A stretch of DNA of 64,000 nt from Isoetes taiwanensis (lineage: Eukaryota > Streptophyta > Lycopodiopsida > Isoetales > Isoetaceae). The stretch covers positions 13,492,913-13,556,912 of the forward strand of contig JAJEKV010000024.1 in the NCBI GenBank assembly GCA_021234155.1. The letters are read 5' to 3'. Positions 11,440 through 22,994 of the stretch are shown here, in pieces. Position 1 is the first letter of the stretch; each line of letters starts with the position of its first letter. A program made the position numbers and the translations under genes. Under the pieces are notes generated by a model. That model had not been told where the DNA came from, made no database searches, and worked only from the letters and a program-made list of their open reading frames with translations.

Positions 11440-13378
11440 TTTTTTTTTTTTATTATTGATTAAAGCTTGCTTCTTGAATATGAGCTCTGAGATGGTAAAC
11501 ATTATGTAATATTGGTTGTATACCACTAGCAACTAAAATGAAGCAAGGGCAATGGGTATACCTTGCAAGATTGGAAACATATGAAAAAACAGATGTATTA
11601 ACTGTTTGAGAATTGTGTGAGCTGGGGCCTTTCACATTCTTCTGATGCAGATGAAAATTAGTGAGGTGAACTGGCATATGCATTTGAGCAGGAGTCTTAT
11701 GTATAGTAAAAATACAACAAAGTACCTTCTTTATGAGCCCAGGACATTTGAGAATAAATGGCAAGTTGCTACCATTAATGCTAATGTCAGGGGCAAAAAC
11801 CCTTTGGATGGTTATTGTCTGACCAAGAATCTGCAACAATAGATTTACACTTAAAGGTGGCTTTTTTCAAGGCAAACCTGGGCCTCCAAAATTTATTCGA
11901 AATCCCAATATTGACAAGAAGTCTTCCAAGGGGATATTTGACCATGGTAATTTCGTCTTAAGGGTTCTGGAAACCCTAACGTGCCTATTCTGCCGGTTTT
12001 TTGGCGCTGCCATAGGCTACCAGCAGGGGCGGCCGGTTCTTGTTTTCGGCTTCCTACAAACAGGATACATGATTCACTGGTGCCAACAAATGATCTAAGA
12101 TCCAATTTCGGAATTTACCTTGAAGTAACCGAAGCTTGTGCTATAGCCTATCCATCCTATTTGCTGCTCCCAGCATAAGGAGTTGCCTTCTGAAGTCTAA
12201 ACAGTATGCTTCATTCGGATCTATGGTTCATTCGGATATATGGAAATCTGTGAAGCAAAGATCTTCAAATCCAATTCAGGTCTGTAAATGACTAATCCGA
12301 TATATATTTGGTTTGCTACTTGTTGCATTGCATTTCAATCCCGGTTTGAGAGGATGTTTTAAAGACACAACTATTTCCTGAAGCTCCAAGAATTAAATGC
12401 TAACATTTCCATTTGAGCTTTAGAAGAAATGTTTATTATCAGCATGATGTTCTTTTAAATCAAAGCTCCGATGGATACTCCACATACATATCACAGATAC
12501 TCATTGTGCCAAGTGGAACTTTGACTACATAATGATTCAAAGGTGCATCTTCTGATCGGGAAGTTGCCTTTTAAAACATCATGGACTGGGTAACAACAGC
12601 TATTTAGGATGTCTTTTTGAATTCTAAATAATATGAGTACTGAAGCTTTAAGCTGAACCACAAGTTTCATATTTGATGGTATATATGTCACTAACACTAG
12701 CTAAGGACAAGAGGCTACATTGGGTGAAGGGCGATAAGCCGAGAAAACCCAATGTACCTTTTGGCCCTGGCATCTTGTTTGGCTGCAGGTATGGATTTTC
12801 TCCTCAATGTGGTTCTCTTGTTCTAGGTTTAAGTGTTTTGCATGGATGATGGAATCGAAATGATGGGATCGGGGTGCCAAGTTTAACTAGCTGCTCATCT
12901 TGGCGTACAAGAACTTCTATAGTGGCAGCAATTCAATGAGGTTTATCTGATAAAGGGAAGTAGCTTCATGATGTTTTAAGCAGGATAACTTAAATTGTTC
13001 TGTTATCTTAGCTGGATGCATAAGTTAATGCACTTATATTTAGTTTGAATTTAATCTAGCTGGCTTTTTGCCATAGCTCATGTACGATACCTTGAGTGGT
13101 AATCTGTGCATTCTAAAAATGTATTTTATTTTTTAAAGAAAGCATCTTGCCTCTTAATTTTGTAGTGCTAAGATTTTGTAATTAGTAATGCTGAAATTTT
13201 TAGTTCTAAAAAGGTGTAAGTACACAGCTGATGTATCATTTAAAGACCATGGAGAAAGTATGCCATCTTGGATTAGCTCGGTCCATGTATGGGATGATAA
13301 GACTATGGAGGGATTGACCAAAGTAGTCTGAGGTGCTAGTAGGGTTGTTGCCTGGACTAGTTCTGTCAGGGTTTTTTT
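11440..13378. repeat. Duplicated unit, copy 1
   Basis: Nearly identical to 13964-15948; the first ~1.2 kb align at a constant offset of 2520 bases with only scattered differences. The unit starts in a T-run (11440-11451) followed by tattattgattaaa and ends at gttctgtcaggg plus another T-run. It contains a 128-codon minus-strand frame at 11453-11839 and a 70-codon one at 11893-12105, both preserved in copy 2. Neither resembles a known family, and their conservation is what recent duplication alone would give. I make no coding call. Confidence 0.8.
12716..12756 (+). repeat. Hairpin module (copy 1)
   Basis: A perfect 10-base inverted repeat TACATTGGGT / ACCCAATGTA with a 21-base loop, followed by CCTTTTGGCCCTGGCATC and then a splice-acceptor-like GGCTGCAG. 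A second copy is at 15292-15332 and a degenerate one at 10801-10849. It could be an exon fragment, a snoRNA-like piece or a transposon terminus; the sequence does not decide. Confidence 0.55.
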
Positions 13379-13861
13379 TAGATATTTCATCTCATTGGTT
13401 TTACCAGTGTCATATCTCTTCATGTTATATTAAATGAGCAAAACTCAAACGATTAAACTCTTTGCATGGTGCATAACATTTATGGATGATGCTAATATTT
13501 TCACTTTATTGTGCCTACACAGGACACATATATAGTACACACAGGATGCTCAAGTTGATGCTGAAGTTGAGGGCTCCTGCAGTGGAATAAAATTACTAAA
13601 AGGCCAGAATGATATTCTGTCATAAAGCATATACAATGCCATTTTCCATTGTTGCTTATCAAAATATGCGCATGGCGCCATTAAAATTTAAATGACTATG
13701 CGTCAAATACATATAGCAAGCCATCTCGTGGCATCAAGTATGAGACTGGCACTTTGTGCAAATTCTGGAAGAGTTAATCAAGGTAACTTTTAACACCTCT
13801 TTCTTTCAGCTTCCTTTTGATCATACATGAAGAATATTACTCATGGCATATTGTGATTATA

Positions 13862-13908
13862 GGATAGTGCAAGACCCTTACTGTAATGGTAGGGTCTTGC
13901 CCATCCTA
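13862..13908. repeat. Inverted repeat in the inter-unit spacer
   Basis: GCAAGACCCT and AGGGTCTTGC form a perfect 10-base stem around a short loop, extended outward by GGAT/ATCC. It sits in the spacer (13379-13963) between the two duplicated units, which otherwise shows no genes. It may be a remnant of a small TIR element. Confidence 0.6.
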
Positions 13909-13963
13909 TGATTACAGTACGAACTTGAAGAGGTCTGCCACTATCCTACGGTTGGAGGTAGGA

Positions 13964-15948
13964 TTTTTTTTATTATTGATTAAAACTTGCTTCTTGAATA
14001 TGAGCTCTGAGATGGTAAACATTATGTAATATTGGTTGTATACCACTAGCAACTAAAATGAAGCAAGGGCAATGGGTATACCTTGCAAGATTGGAAACAT
14101 ATGAAAAAACAGATGTATTAACTGTTTGAGCATTGTGTGAGCTGGGGCCTTTCACATTCTTCTGATGCAGATGAAAATTAGTGAGGTGAACTGGCATATG
14201 CATTTGAGCAGAAGTCTTATGTATAGTAAAAATACAACAAAGTACCTTCTTTATGAGCCCAGGACATTTGAGAATAAATGGCAAGTTGCTACCATTAATG
14301 CTAATGTCAGGGGCAAAAACCCTTTGGATAATTATTGTCTGACCAAGAATCTGCAACAATAGATTTACACTTAAAGGTGGCTTTTTTCAAGGCAAAGCTG
14401 GGCCTCCAAAATTTATTCGAAATCCCAATATTGACAAGAAGTCTTCCAAGGGGATATTTGACCATGGTAATTTCGTCTTAAGGGTTCTGGAAACCCTAAC
14501 GTGCCTATTCTGCCGGTTTTTTGGCGCTGCCACAGGCTACCAGTAGGGGCGGCCGGTTCTTGTTTTCGGCTTCCCACAAACAGGATACATGATTCACTGG
14601 TGCCGACAAATGATCTAAGATCCAATTTCGGAATTTACCTTGAAGTAACCGAAGCTTGTGCTACAGCCTATCCATCCTATTTCTTTGCTCCCAAAGATAA
14701 GGAGTTGCCTTCTGAAGTCTAAACAGTATGGTTCATTCGGATCTATGGTTCATTCGGATATATGGAAATCTGTGAAGCAAAGATCTTCAAATCCAATTCA
14801 GGTCTGTAAATGACTAATTCGATATATATTTGGTTTGCTACTTGTTGCATTGCATTTCAATCCCGGTTTGAGAGGATGTTTTAAAGACACAACTATTTCC
14901 TGAAGCTCCAAGAATTAAATGCTAACATTTCCATTTGAGCTTTAGAAGAAATGTTTATTATCAGCATGATGTTCTTTTAAATCAAAGCTCCGATGGATAC
15001 TCCACATACATATCACAGATACTCATTGTGCCAAGTGGAACTTTGACTACATAATGATTCAAAGGTGCATCTTCTGATCGGGAAGTTGCCTTTTAAAACA
15101 TCATGGACTTGGGTAACAACAGATGTGTTTTTGAATTCTAAATAATATGAGTACTGAAGCTTTAAGCTGAACCACAAGTTTCATATTTGATGGTATATAT
15201 TTGATGGTAAATCTAGTATGTCTAGATTACCATTTGCATTTAGTAGATTCTAGTTTGTCTTTGTCACTAACACTAGCTAAGGACAAGAGGCTACATTGGG
15301 TGAAGGGCGATAAGCCGAGAAAACCCAATGTACCTTTTGGCCCTGGCATCATTACCATATTCATGCTAATGTTTGCTTGTTTGGCTGCAGGTACGGATTT
15401 TCTCCTCTCAATGTGGTTCTCTTGTTCTAGGTTTAAGTGTTTTACATGGATAACTTCTAGTGTTTAAGTGTTTTAAGCAGGATAACTTAAATTGTTCTGT
15501 TATCTTAACTGGATGCATAAGTTAATGCACTTATATTTAGTTTGAAACTTTGATATTTTAATCTAGCTGGCTTTTTGCCATAGCTCATGTACGATGCCTT
15601 GAGTGGTAATCTGTGCATTCTAAAAATGTATTTTATTTTTTAAAGAAAGCATCTTGCCTCTTAATTTTGTAGTGCTAAGATTTGCACGACTAGATATATT
15701 GACCTTGAATGGTTTAGAAAATGATCATGTAATTAGTAATGCTGAAATTTTTAGTTCTAAAAAGGTGTAAGTACACAGCTGAACTAAGGCATGAACATGT
15801 ATCATTTAAAGACCATGGAGAAAGTATGCCATCTTGGATTAGCTCGGTCCATGTATGGGATGATAAGACTATGGAGGGATTGACCAAAGTAGTCTGAGGT
15901 GCTAGTAGGGTTGTTGCCTGGACTAGTTCTGTCAGAGTTTTTTTTTTT
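13964..15948. repeat. Duplicated unit, copy 2
   Basis: Second copy of 11440-13378. Relative to copy 1 it carries an insertion of about 57 bases near 15196-15260 and lacks about 120 bases corresponding to 12845-12965. It again starts in a T-run followed by tattattgattaaaa. It ends at gttctgtcagag, where its T-run merges with the 3' tail of the LINE at 15938. Confidence 0.8.
15292..15332 (+). repeat. Hairpin module (copy 2)
   Basis: Identical arms TACATTGGGT / ACCCAATGTA and loop as at 12716-12756. Here the following CCTTTTGGCCCTGGCATC is separated from GGCTGCAGGTACGG by about 30 more bases than in copy 1, as in the old copy at 10839-10915. The longer spacing is therefore ancestral. Confidence 0.55.
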
Positions 15949-16153
15949 GGAGTCAAGGTGGGGTTTATATTCATACTAAAAACTTACATATATATGGAGT
16001 ATACCATAGGTGGTATACAAAGAGTAAAAATTGCACATTCCATATAGTAGGAACTGTGCTATCAGTCAGATCTAAGTCTGTTACACAAAACATACATCAA
16101 AAATCATATGTCCAGACTTATAAATAAACAGTTCATATGTAAAGCAGCAAAGT

Positions 16154-17194
16154 TCATTGTGCATCGATCAAGTCTTGCATGGTAAGGTCTTGAACTGTCC
16201 TCCGGCCAAAGATATTGAGTAACAGGTCCAATTTTGCCACCGGGTAGTTTGTGAAATCCAGCAGTAAGAGGACATGAGCCTCTCTTTTCTGTTGCCATTT
16301 GTGAAACAAGTTCATGAAAAATGGCCGAAGGTTATTATGTCTCCATGCTTCAGGTTTCTTAAGAATCTTTTTAAGTGCAGAAGCATGAATGAGTTCCTGT
16401 TTCAGCTGAATAAAGATGTCTTCTTCTTCAATGCTTGGAAGGTTTGAGTTTTCACTATCCGAGTCTTCTGCAACTCCCATTCCCCTGTCAGCAGCTCCAT
16501 ACCTATTGAGTCTCTTCGTGGCATCTGTGTAACACATCATCACCAGCAGTTAGATTAAGAACAAAGAATTCATAATTACCCTGAAATCTGCCAAAGGCAT
16601 TCCAGCCTTTATCATAGTTTTTTCCTCTCAGGGACTTATGTGCCACTGCTGAGTTAGCCCATTCTGCTAGGAAAATTTGCTTAAGCCATATGAGATTGGG
16701 ATTCTTGTTCTCCATTGCCACTCTGTTCCTGTGCTTCCATATTGCCCAGCAGCCCAATGACCTTGTAGTACATAGTATTCTATTATCAGTATTCAGGAAT
16801 TCTATAAGGCCTTGTTCTCCCATTGATGCTTTGTTGATCTGAGTAGTCCAGTTCCAAAAATCTGAAACAAATTGACACTGAAATACTTCTATCTCTCCAC
16901 ACCCCATTGGACACATCTTTGAGACATTAGGATCCATCTTATGTCTTCTCGAATTTGCTGTCAGCCCCTGGTGTAGTATAAGCCACCTAAATGCCTTTAT
17001 TTTGTTTGCAGTGTAGTTTTTCCATCCATTGCTGCCAGCTTCTCTTCTTCACAATTCCATAACAAAGTAGCCTTTGAGGGTTTATGATTAATTAGTGCCC
17101 TGTAGATTTCTTTAACCGAGTAAATTTCACTGCCCTTTAGCTGCCATTGATTAATGGTACTAGCCAATTCATCCACATGCCTGATTTTCTCCAT
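16154..17194 (-). pseudogene. LINE ORF2 C-terminal region (zf-RVT type)
   Basis: Downstream of RT come VDELASTINQWQLKGSEIYS and a tail with CPMGCGEIEVFQCQFVSDFW, the remains of the cysteine-rich zf-RVT domain of plant L1 elements, in which the usual histidine is replaced by Q. It continues as ...SLGCWAIWKHRNRVAMENKN, typical of this tail. A further frame (16154-16543; EEDIFIQLKQELIHASALKK) runs to the 3' end. Frames are broken near 17195-17300, 16940-16995 and 16503-16543. This region helps nucleic-acid binding in related LINEs. Confidence 0.7.
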
Positions 17195-17305
17195 AACTAC
17201 CTTGTAGATCTTTCTGTCCAGCTGTGACCCTTTTGTTAACTCAGCTACTGTTTCCCAATGTTTCCATCCATTTGTCTCATCCCAAAGGTCACCTATCTGT
17301 CTTAT

Positions 17306-18992
17306 TCAAGCCTGATTCCATTGCATATACTTGTAAGGGTGCCTTAGAGGCAAGCAATCATTCTCACTGTTTAAAAACCCTGGATGCCAGAAGAAGTTTA
17401 TATCTTTAGATCTAGTGTCTAGGATTGGAGATCTATAGCATAGGGCAGCCAAGTTCCATGCCTGAAACATCCTTCTCAAAATGGGAGATGTATTCGGGCA
17501 TGGATTAAATTGGAAATATGCAGAGTCAGGTAATTGATGTCTAATACTGTGGCTTCCAACAGGGTAAGACTCATTGACCCAGTACCTCACCAATTTTTGG
17601 GCTGGGGATGGTGATTTATTTTGAATAGCTCTCCATATCATCTTGGCAGCCAAAGCTTGTGCTTGTAAGAATAGATCCTTGCATCCCATCCCTCCGTCTT
17701 TCCTGGATTTGGTCAGGTCATCCCAAGCCACCTTATGTACACCTTGCCAAATAAATTTCCTAATGGCTGCTTCTATCTTCCCATATGAGGCTTTATCTCC
17801 TATGATTGCAGAGGAGAAGTACACATGAGTGCTCACAATTACAGCATTGGCTATCTGAATTCTGCCAGCCAATGATAAAGAAGAAGAGTATGACCCAAGT
17901 TTCTTTTTGATCCGAGTCACAATTGGATCCCAGAGTCCTTTGAGAGAAGAATTTAATGCCAGAGGGATACCCAATATTACTGTACCAGCATCCTTGCCAA
18001 GAACCTTAATTCCTTGCATCACTTTCTCTTCAGACTCCAATATAATGGCACATTTATTCCTGTTCAGACACACTCCAGATATCATGCCAAATTTTTCCAT
18101 TGCCAGCAAAAAGTTTTGGAGACTTTCCCCTTCTTCAAGAAGACAAAAGTGTCATCTGCATATTGCATTATTGAAAAGGTACCTTCCCCTCCTGGTAGCT
18201 GCAGTGACTGAATATCTCCTTTATCCTGCATCTTTAATACCAGTTTTGTCAAAACTTCTGCTACAATCAAAAAGAGGTAGGGAGCAAGAGGGCACCCTTG
18301 CCTAACCCCTCTTCTGCAAGGGAAATTGTCAGTGGAGGACCCATTTATAATTAAAGCTGAAGCTGCTGTAGTATTGAATCCAAACACTTTTTGATAGACC
18401 TTTTCAGACAAGCCCAAATGTGCCATGGCTTTCTCCAAGAATTGCCAGCTGATTGTATCATATGCTCTCCTGAAATCCAGCTTGAGCAGCAAACATTCTT
18501 GTTTAGACAATTTGTTCCAATGGAGACCCTCACAGCTCCAATGTAATTGTCTAAAATATTCCTTTGAGGAAGAAAAGCAGACTGGCATGGGTTGATTACA
18601 TGAATAAGGCTAGACTTCAATCTGTTAGCCAAAATCTTAGCCAACACCTTGTAGGTAGTGTTGGTCAAAGAAATAGGTCTCCAATCTCCTATGTTTATGG
18701 GACCACTTACTTTAGAAATCAAAGTAATGTGGCCAGCATTAATAGCAGGATGAAGATATCTAGCTTGCCATGCACCCTGAATGAAAGTTATGAAATCATT
18801 CTTCATGATTTTCCAGAACTCCACATAGAACTCGGGTTGGAAGCCATCTGGACCTGGGCTTTTCCTATGTGCCATTGACCTTAGAGTTTCCATTATCTCC
18901 TTCTCTCCAGGTGTTTTTAGCATATCTTTATCTATGATTTCTGGCCCCTTGGGCAGATCTTTAAAGAAGTCATCAATTACTTTACTCTCCAC
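17306..18992 (-). pseudogene. LINE ORF2 reverse transcriptase
   Basis: RVT_1 domain in two overlapping frames (18992-18351 and 18588-17306 with one further shift near 18090). Motifs in order: RKSPGPDGFQPEFYVEFWK, WRPISLTNTTYKVLAKILAN, LDFRRAYDTISWQFLEKA, RRGVRQGCPLAPYLFLIVAE, the catalytic FSIMQYADDTFVF, and the thumb-like LSLAGRIQIANAVIVSTHVY. It would copy LINE RNA at the nicked target. The YADD box is intact; inactivity comes from the frameshifts. Confidence 0.9.
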
Positions 18993-19031
18993 CTCATAGC
19001 TACTAAACAGAGCTTGGTATTCCTTATGAAA

Positions 19032-20248
19032 CTATTTCTGTATCTCTGATTGGGAGACCATGCATTTTCCTTGTTCATCTGCCACCTGTACAATTCCATT
19101 ATTCAATATTCTACTTTTTGCTGTCCTGAAGAAAAAAGCAGATCCTGCATCATCCATCTCATTCAGATATTTACATCTGCTCCTAATTGCCAAGCTTTTT
19201 GCCTCTTCCTCTTCAATTTTCTTGACTTTTACTTCCAAGTATGCCTCCTTTTCTTGCCAACTTCTGTTATTCTTTTCTTGAAATAACAGTTTCCTTATCT
19301 CCCTCATCTCTTCATATACCACCTGTTTTTCCTTTTTCCTCTTCTTATTCCACTCCTTTCCCCATCCCTTTACCCAGCCTTTAATTCTCTTAAGCTTGTG
19401 GATAAAGGACTTTATTGACTGAGTAAGAGTAACCTTGGGAAGCTGATTATAGAACACTATAAAATCATCACAGAACCTTTTATTTTGAAGCATCCCTGTG
19501 TTAAATTTGAAAGGAGTCTTTATTCCCCCTTTGTGTGGAGCTGCCATATTCTCTAGGAACTGAGGATAGTGATCCAAAATGGAGTTTCCAACATCACAAG
19601 AGGTAATAAGATCATCCCAGTCTATCAGATCATTATTGCATAAATAAAACCTGTCCAACAAACAGTATGTTCTTTGCTCCCCTTTTCTCTTATTGCTCCA
19701 AGAGTACTGGTATGATGAGGATGGAGGAATATATATAAAATTGGTCATCGATTTGTCCCAAGCCAATCTTTCTCCTTTGGACATGTTTAACTGTTTGCCA
19801 AGTTTTTGGTCCCAATTTGGTGTGTTGTTATAATCTCCAGCCAAGAGCCAATTTTTGATATGATGGGCTTGAATCCAAGCATCTATTTGTCTCCATTGTT
19901 CTTCTCTTTCTGCTGAGTCAGTTGAGGCATATACATTAATTACTCCAATAACATTACTGCCTTTCTTTAAAACAGCCACAGTCCATCTGCCACTTCCATG
20001 TTTATATTTTTCTACACGTGTAAATCCCCTCTAAGTCATACATATGCCTCCTTTGGTACCATCTGCTGGGGTCCACACAGAATCTCCATTGGGGATGATC
20101 CAATTTCCCAAATTTGAAGCTTCAAATCAGGTAACCTGTGCTCCTGTATTAAGACAATATCTACCTTCATCTCTCTTAATGCAATTAGGGCCCTTTTCCT
20201 TTTGAGAGGACCTTTGATTCCTCTTAAATTCCAAGTTGTGATTCTCAT
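19032..20248 (-). pseudogene. LINE ORF2 AP-type endonuclease
   Basis: Begins at ATG 20248 with MRITTWNLRGIKGPLKRKRA, the usual N-terminus of plant L1 ORF2. It holds VDIVLIQEHRLPD (metal-binding E), VINVYAST, NWLLAGDYNNTPNWDQKL (usually GDFN) and SILDHYP (usually SDHYP). A frameshift at about 20036-19980 separates the first 70 codons from the rest. The segment after 19500 is a lysine-rich linker (KRIKGWVKGWGKEWNKKRKK) before RT. The start overlaps the preceding ORF stop as ATGA. Confidence 0.88.
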
Positions 20249-21597
20249 TGGGCACCTGATTTCTTTTTGCCTTGACTTCTCAAATTCAAGGCAGGACTGT
20301 TTTCAGAGAAGTGGACCACCTTAACCCCTTTTTTCCTGGTGTGTGGAGTATAAAATTTCTCGTGTTCACCCTCCCCAGTCATATTCTGTTGATCTCCATT
20401 AAGCTCAGTTAATATTCTTCTAGATGGGCTTATTGGCCTACTATTCACTGTTGAATTAGTTTCCAGGCCATCTAGCACGAGCTGACCAGGTGGGCTTATT
20501 GGTCTATTTGTTGTAATTCCCAGGCCACCTGGGGATTTTTCTCCTTTATCTGGTGTAAAAAAGGTCTCTCCCTCCTTATCTTTAGTCTGCTCCTTTTCCT
20601 TTAACTCAGTCAAGATTTTGTTAGATGGACTTAGTGGCCACCTGGAGTAGTTACTACTTTGTTCTTTGGTGTACAGAAGTCCACTTCCTTGTCTCCCTTA
20701 CCATCTTTAGCCATACTAATTTCCAATGGACTTATTAGCCTATTGACACAGCTGTCAATTACCAGGCCATTGGAAAGCATCATTTCATCTTGGCTATTAT
20801 TGACTACCTCCTGGCCTATAGGACTTATAGGATCAATAGTCAAATTGTCTTCATCCGGGGAAAGCTTGATCTCTTCAGTACCTTTGTCTGTACTCCCCCC
20901 CAGACTGCTTTCAAATTCCATAGGAGATTTGGTAAAGAATTTGTATTCACCCTCAATCTCACAGTTCGGGAAAGCAACAAGAGGAGTATTTGGCACTACC
21001 TCCTTGTCCATATCCTCTTGTCTCTCTATCTCCTCTTGTTTCTCTATGAGTTCCAGAAGAATGTCGTGCATTTCCTTTTCTTCCCTTGCATTCTGAACCT
21101 CTGACTGTCCTGGAGTAGAGAATTGCAGATTAATTGGACTTATGTATTCTCCTCTTGAGCAGTCCCCTTTAAACAACACTGTCCCCCCTGTTGAAATCTC
21201 TGAATCTGATGATTCAGGGTAGGCATTGATTGGTGGTAGTGTAGGTTCTTCAATGGTCAAGGTATTACTCCTTAGTAAATGAGCAGGAGTAATACAGAGG
21301 CTACCTGGTTGGACCAGGTCCTTCCCTTTGACTTCATTACTCTTCACAGCCTTGACCAAGACCTTGACCTTTTCAGCCATTTTTGTATTAGCATTTTTCT
21401 CCTTTCAGATTTTCTTAAGTTTAGCTGCTTCCATTTTGTCCTTCTCCTTTTCTTCTTTTAATTGTTTAGCCCTTTGCTTTCTTGCTTTTTTGTAGGCACT
21501 CCCATTCTTTTTCTTTTTTGCTGGAGTCCAAGTGTCTTTAACTATTGTTAACCCAGTTTGTTTCTGTTTAGGTTTAGCGGCAGTACTGAATTTTTTG
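20245..21597 (-). pseudogene. LINE ORF1-type region, disordered with internal repeats
   Basis: Lysine-rich start (PAKKKKNGSAYKKARKQRAK, ~21540-21400), then a low-complexity acidic/proline region, interrupted by stops near 21400 and 20640. Related modules recur: ISP(I/L/P/S)..., KILTELKEK / RILTELNGD, and DFCTPKN / TFFTPDK / KFYTPHT about every 60-75 residues. It ends ...GKKKSGAQ at 20245. No RRM or CCHC zinc knuckle is visible, so either the canonical ORF1 N-terminus is missing or this is an atypical ORF1. Assignment rests on position directly upstream of the endonuclease. Confidence 0.6.
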
Positions 21598-22690
21598 TAA
21601 CGTCACTTTTGTAGGATGAGTACGCAAGGTTGCAAGATAGATTCCCATAGTTCAAACTCCATGCTTAGATGAGAGTTCTGGATCAAAGATGGAACGGTAG
21701 AAAATGTTCACTATGGAAGAGCACATGTCTCACCTATTGAAGTGGTGATGTTCCACCCCATAAAGATGAAGTATGCTAGTGATATTGTTCCACCTCCTCA
21801 AAGAAAAAGTATGTTGATTGGCATCTCTTGGCTATAGTCACTACCCTAGTTAACAGGGTGTTAATGCAAAGTTGGTGTGAAGTTCGAAGGAGGAATGAGC
21901 ATATAGAAACAATTTATAAAATGTGTCTAAGCCTCGAATGTGGATAGATCAAGCCTTATTGAGTTGCCAGATGAATATACCAAGTTGAGCACCAAATAGT
22001 TAAAAGATAAACTAAAGTACACACATGGAAATCAAGAAAGACGTATTGAAAATATGGTAGAATTAGGATTAGATGAAGTGAACATTAAATACAACGGAAT
22101 TGTGGGAAACCCTTGACTTTTAAATTATGCGCTAGAGTAGCTATTTTGTTTGCTATTAGATTGTAAAGAATTTCTTATTGCCATGCAAAGCCTTTTTCAT
22201 TATCATGCATAACCTTTGCAAATTATGTTACTATCCAGGATTATGTCTCATTTAGCATGATGTCTCATTGAGAGATGTTAATTATATACTTGTTTTTTGC
22301 TGTGGAAGATATGACAAAATTAAAATGAAACAACTAAGAAATACCATGGAAGAAGACAAACATCTATACATTCATCAATTGCAAGTTATAGACAATGTTA
22401 GTCCTATACGTCCAGGTACAGGACTATTCATGAAGACCACAGAGCAGGGTAGGAATAACGCACCAGGTCAAGGTCAACCATCAGGAAGTAGACCCCCGCC
22501 AAAGATCACGCCCAAGACCACGCCGAAGAAGAGACAGAGAACAGATAAATGACGGCTCTGCAGAAATACAACGTGATTCCATGCACGTAAAGAAGGCACT
22601 GCCAGATTTCCAGAAAATCAGGCTTTGATCAAGGAGTTAGTAGCAAGATCTGCCAAACACCTATTTTGGGCCCAAGGTCGTTGTACGAGT
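21598..22690. other. Unassigned stretch between the LINE and the Tat-like element
   Basis: AT-rich DNA without recognisable domains. A 94-codon frame at 22268-22552 ends in a proline/lysine-rich tail (GSRPPPKITPKTTPKKRQRT). It may be a transposon remnant, but I cannot name it. The 5' LTR of the Tat-like element probably starts somewhere in 22560-22700; I could not fix its edge. Confidence 0.4.
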
Positions 22691-22946
22691 AGAGATAGAA
22701 CTCAGTTTTCTAGATGAGTTTCAGTCCTTATCTCTAGTTTTCTCTCGATTTTCGAGAGCTCATGTACAATCAGTGATATCAAAGAAGTCTTAATTTCTTC
22801 AATGTTTGTTGTTCGTTCTTTCATGTTTCCTTCTTTCCATTCTTTTGCAAAATCCCGCGTGGCGCTCAGCCAGGATTCTCGTGTTTGATCCAAGGGTCCT
22901 CACAGAGGGCTGTCTTACAGGAGATCCCGAACCCAGACCCTAAACA

Positions 22947-22966
22947 CTGTTGTCGCTGCCGGGTCT
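22947..22966 (+). promoter_or_regulatory. Primer-binding site of the Tat-like element
   Basis: After a plausible LTR end (...ccctaaaca, 22946) comes ctgttgtcgctgccgggtct. Its core, tcgctgccggg, resembles the tRNA-Asp-type site used by Athila/Tat elements (family memory: tggcgccgttgccgggg). Gag starts about 30 bases later. The match is partial. Confidence 0.5.
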
Positions 22967-22994
22967 GATCTTTCTTCTTTTGCTTCTTTTCACT

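Larger units (their letters stand above)
15938..21597 (-). mobile_element. L1-type LINE (non-LTR retrotransposon)
   Basis: Minus-strand element with, in transcription order, a lysine-rich ORF1-type region (21597-20245), AP endonuclease (20248-19032), reverse transcriptase (18992-17306) and a C-terminal zinc-knuckle region (17194-16154). The poly(A) tail appears as T11 at 15938-15948. The 5' end is unclear: coding continues to about 21597, where homology stops, so it is probably 5'-truncated, the usual result of target-primed reverse transcription. Several frame breaks make it inactive. I found no target site duplication. Confidence 0.85.

Noticed and set aside
11453-11839. 128-codon minus-strand frame conserved at 13973-14359
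   Set aside because: The conservation is explained by recent DNA duplication (plus-strand frames and non-coding parts are equally conserved); no family resemblance.
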